Source: an uncultured Comamonadaceae bacterium
GTDB taxonomy: Bacteria > Pseudomonadota > Gammaproteobacteria > Burkholderiales > Burkholderiaceae
DNA: 5,093 nucleotides
NCBI GenBank assembly: GCA_946482595.1
Contig: CAMLSD010000192.1
Span: forward strand, 1 to 5,093
Direction of reading: 5' to 3'
Part shown: positions 4,294-5,093 of the stretch, piece after piece
Layout: every line of letters begins with the position of its first letter
How positions within the stretch are numbered: position 1 is the stretch's first letter
Made by a program: the position numbers and the translations under genes
Notes under the pieces: model-generated
Databases searched by the model: none
Told to the model about the DNA's origin: nothing
Seen by the model: the letters and a program-made list of their open reading frames with translations, nothing else

Positions 4294-5093
4294 TCAGTTC
4301 CTCACCGGCTTGCCGGTCTGCAGCATGCCCATGATCCGCTCCTGGGTCTTGGGGTGGTCGAGCAGCGAGCAGAAGTGCTTGCGCTCCAGCGCCATCAGGT
4401 ACTCCTCGTTGACCAGCGAACCGGCCTCGACCTCACCGCCACACACCACGTCGGCGATCAGCGACGAGATGTGGAAGTCGTGCTGGCTGATGAAGCCGCC
4501 GTCGCGCATGTTGGCCAGCTGGCCCATGATCGTGGCCTTGGCCGAGCGACCGGCCACCGGGAACAGGGCCTTGTGCGGTGCGCGGTAGCCGCTGTCGTAC
4601 AGGGCACGCGCCTGCGTGATCGCCACATGCAGCAGTTCGTCCTTGTTGGGGACGACCACGTCGCCGTCGATCAGATAGCCCAGCTTGCGCGATTCGATCG
4701 CGCTGGTGCCCACCTTGGCCATGGCCGCACTGGTGAAGCCGTCCTTCACGAAGGCGAAGATGTCGGCCCCGGCATTGCCGGCGTTGGCCATCTCGGCGGC
4801 ACGCCGCGCGATGTAGGTCAGGCCGCCGGCACCCGGCACCAGGCCCACGCCCACCTCGACCAGGCCCACATAACTCTCCATGGCCGCCACACGGCGCGCC
4901 GAGTGGATGGCCAGTTCACAGCCGCCACCCAGCGCCATGCCACGGATGGCCGACACCACCGGCACTGCGGCATAGCGGATGCGCAGCATCGCGTCCTGCA
5001 GCTTCTTTTCCTCCGGGGCGATCCCCTTGGAGCCCTTGGCCATGAACACCGGCATCAGCGCCTCGAGGTTGGCGCCGGCCGAGAACACGTCGT
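4294..5093 (-). CDS. FadN-type 3-hydroxyacyl-CoA dehydrogenase/enoyl-CoA hydratase, C-terminal part (cut by right edge)
   Basis: The open frame continues past the right edge; 265 residues are visible, starting DVFSAGANLEAL. This is a crotonase domain: the first oxyanion segment FSAGANL is near its start, then ALGGGCEL with Glu59 and VEVGVGLVPGAGG with Glu79. The two glutamates are twenty residues apart, as in active enoyl-CoA hydratases (rat Glu144/Glu164). The long tail beyond the crotonase core, with SAKATIMGQLANMRDGG, SSLIADVVCGG and LDHPKTQERIMGMLQTGKP, is characteristic of FadN-type bifunctional proteins (about 790-800 residues), which carry the NAD-binding dehydrogenase domains first and the hydratase domain last. 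The E. coli FadB order is the reverse. It should hydrate 2-enoyl-CoA and oxidise 3-hydroxyacyl-CoA in the cytosol, feeding the thiolase encoded next. The dehydrogenase half and the start lie outside the window. Confidence 0.9.
   Translation of the reverse strand, partial: DVFSAGANLEALMPVFMAKGSKGIAPEEKKLQDAMLRIRYAAVPVVSAIRGMALGGGCELAIHSARRVAAMESYVGLVEVGVGLVPGAGGLTYIARRAAEMANAGNAGADIFAFVKDGFTSAAMAKVGTSAIESRKLGYLIDGDVVVPNKDELLHVAITQARALYDSGYRAPHKALFPVAGRSAKATIMGQLANMRDGGFISQHDFHISSLIADVVCGGEVEAGSLVNEEYLMALERKHFCSLLDHPKTQERIMGMLQTGKPVRN

Overview
The window is GC-rich, densely coded chromosomal DNA. Gene content and protein flavour (an Atm1-type exporter, a YciA-type thioesterase, and a FadN-type dehydrogenase/hydratase next to a thiolase) suggest a betaproteobacterium, most likely Burkholderiales. 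That placement is inferred from gene style; no rRNA or other marker is present. There is no sign of mobile elements, phage genes, CRISPR arrays or tRNA/rRNA genes.

Left part (1-1258). The 5' end of a gene for an Atm1-like ABC exporter runs off the left edge on the minus strand. About 57 bases separate it from a divergent plus-strand gene for a hotdog-fold YciA-type acyl-CoA thioesterase (390-827). A 173-base gap with two adjacent inverted repeats follows. Then comes a small plus-strand gene (1001-1258) for a putative secreted protein of 85 residues that I do not recognise.

Right part (1274-5093). Four genes on the minus strand form one apparent fatty-acid beta-oxidation operon, read right to left. 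They are the C-terminal third of a FadN-type 3-hydroxyacyl-CoA dehydrogenase/enoyl-CoA hydratase (cut by the right edge), a FadA-type 3-ketoacyl-CoA thiolase, an alpha/beta hydrolase with a GHSLG nucleophile elbow, and a crotonase-family protein. The last two overlap by ATGA and are probably translationally coupled. The crotonase has neither hydratase glutamate but has a glutamate at the position used by delta3-delta2-enoyl-CoA isomerases. A plausible division of labour is therefore hydration and dehydrogenation by the FadN-type protein, thiolysis by FadA, and double-bond repositioning for unsaturated substrates by the last gene. The hydrolase's substrate is unknown.

The operon ends 15 bases from the oppositely oriented small secreted gene. 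A long hairpin over the crotonase stop codon may act as a shared terminator. The region is mostly ordinary core metabolism. The points worth a second look are the catalytic-residue pattern of the crotonase, the hydrolase inserted in the operon, the small secreted protein, and several intergenic hairpins, two of which cover Shine-Dalgarno sequences.
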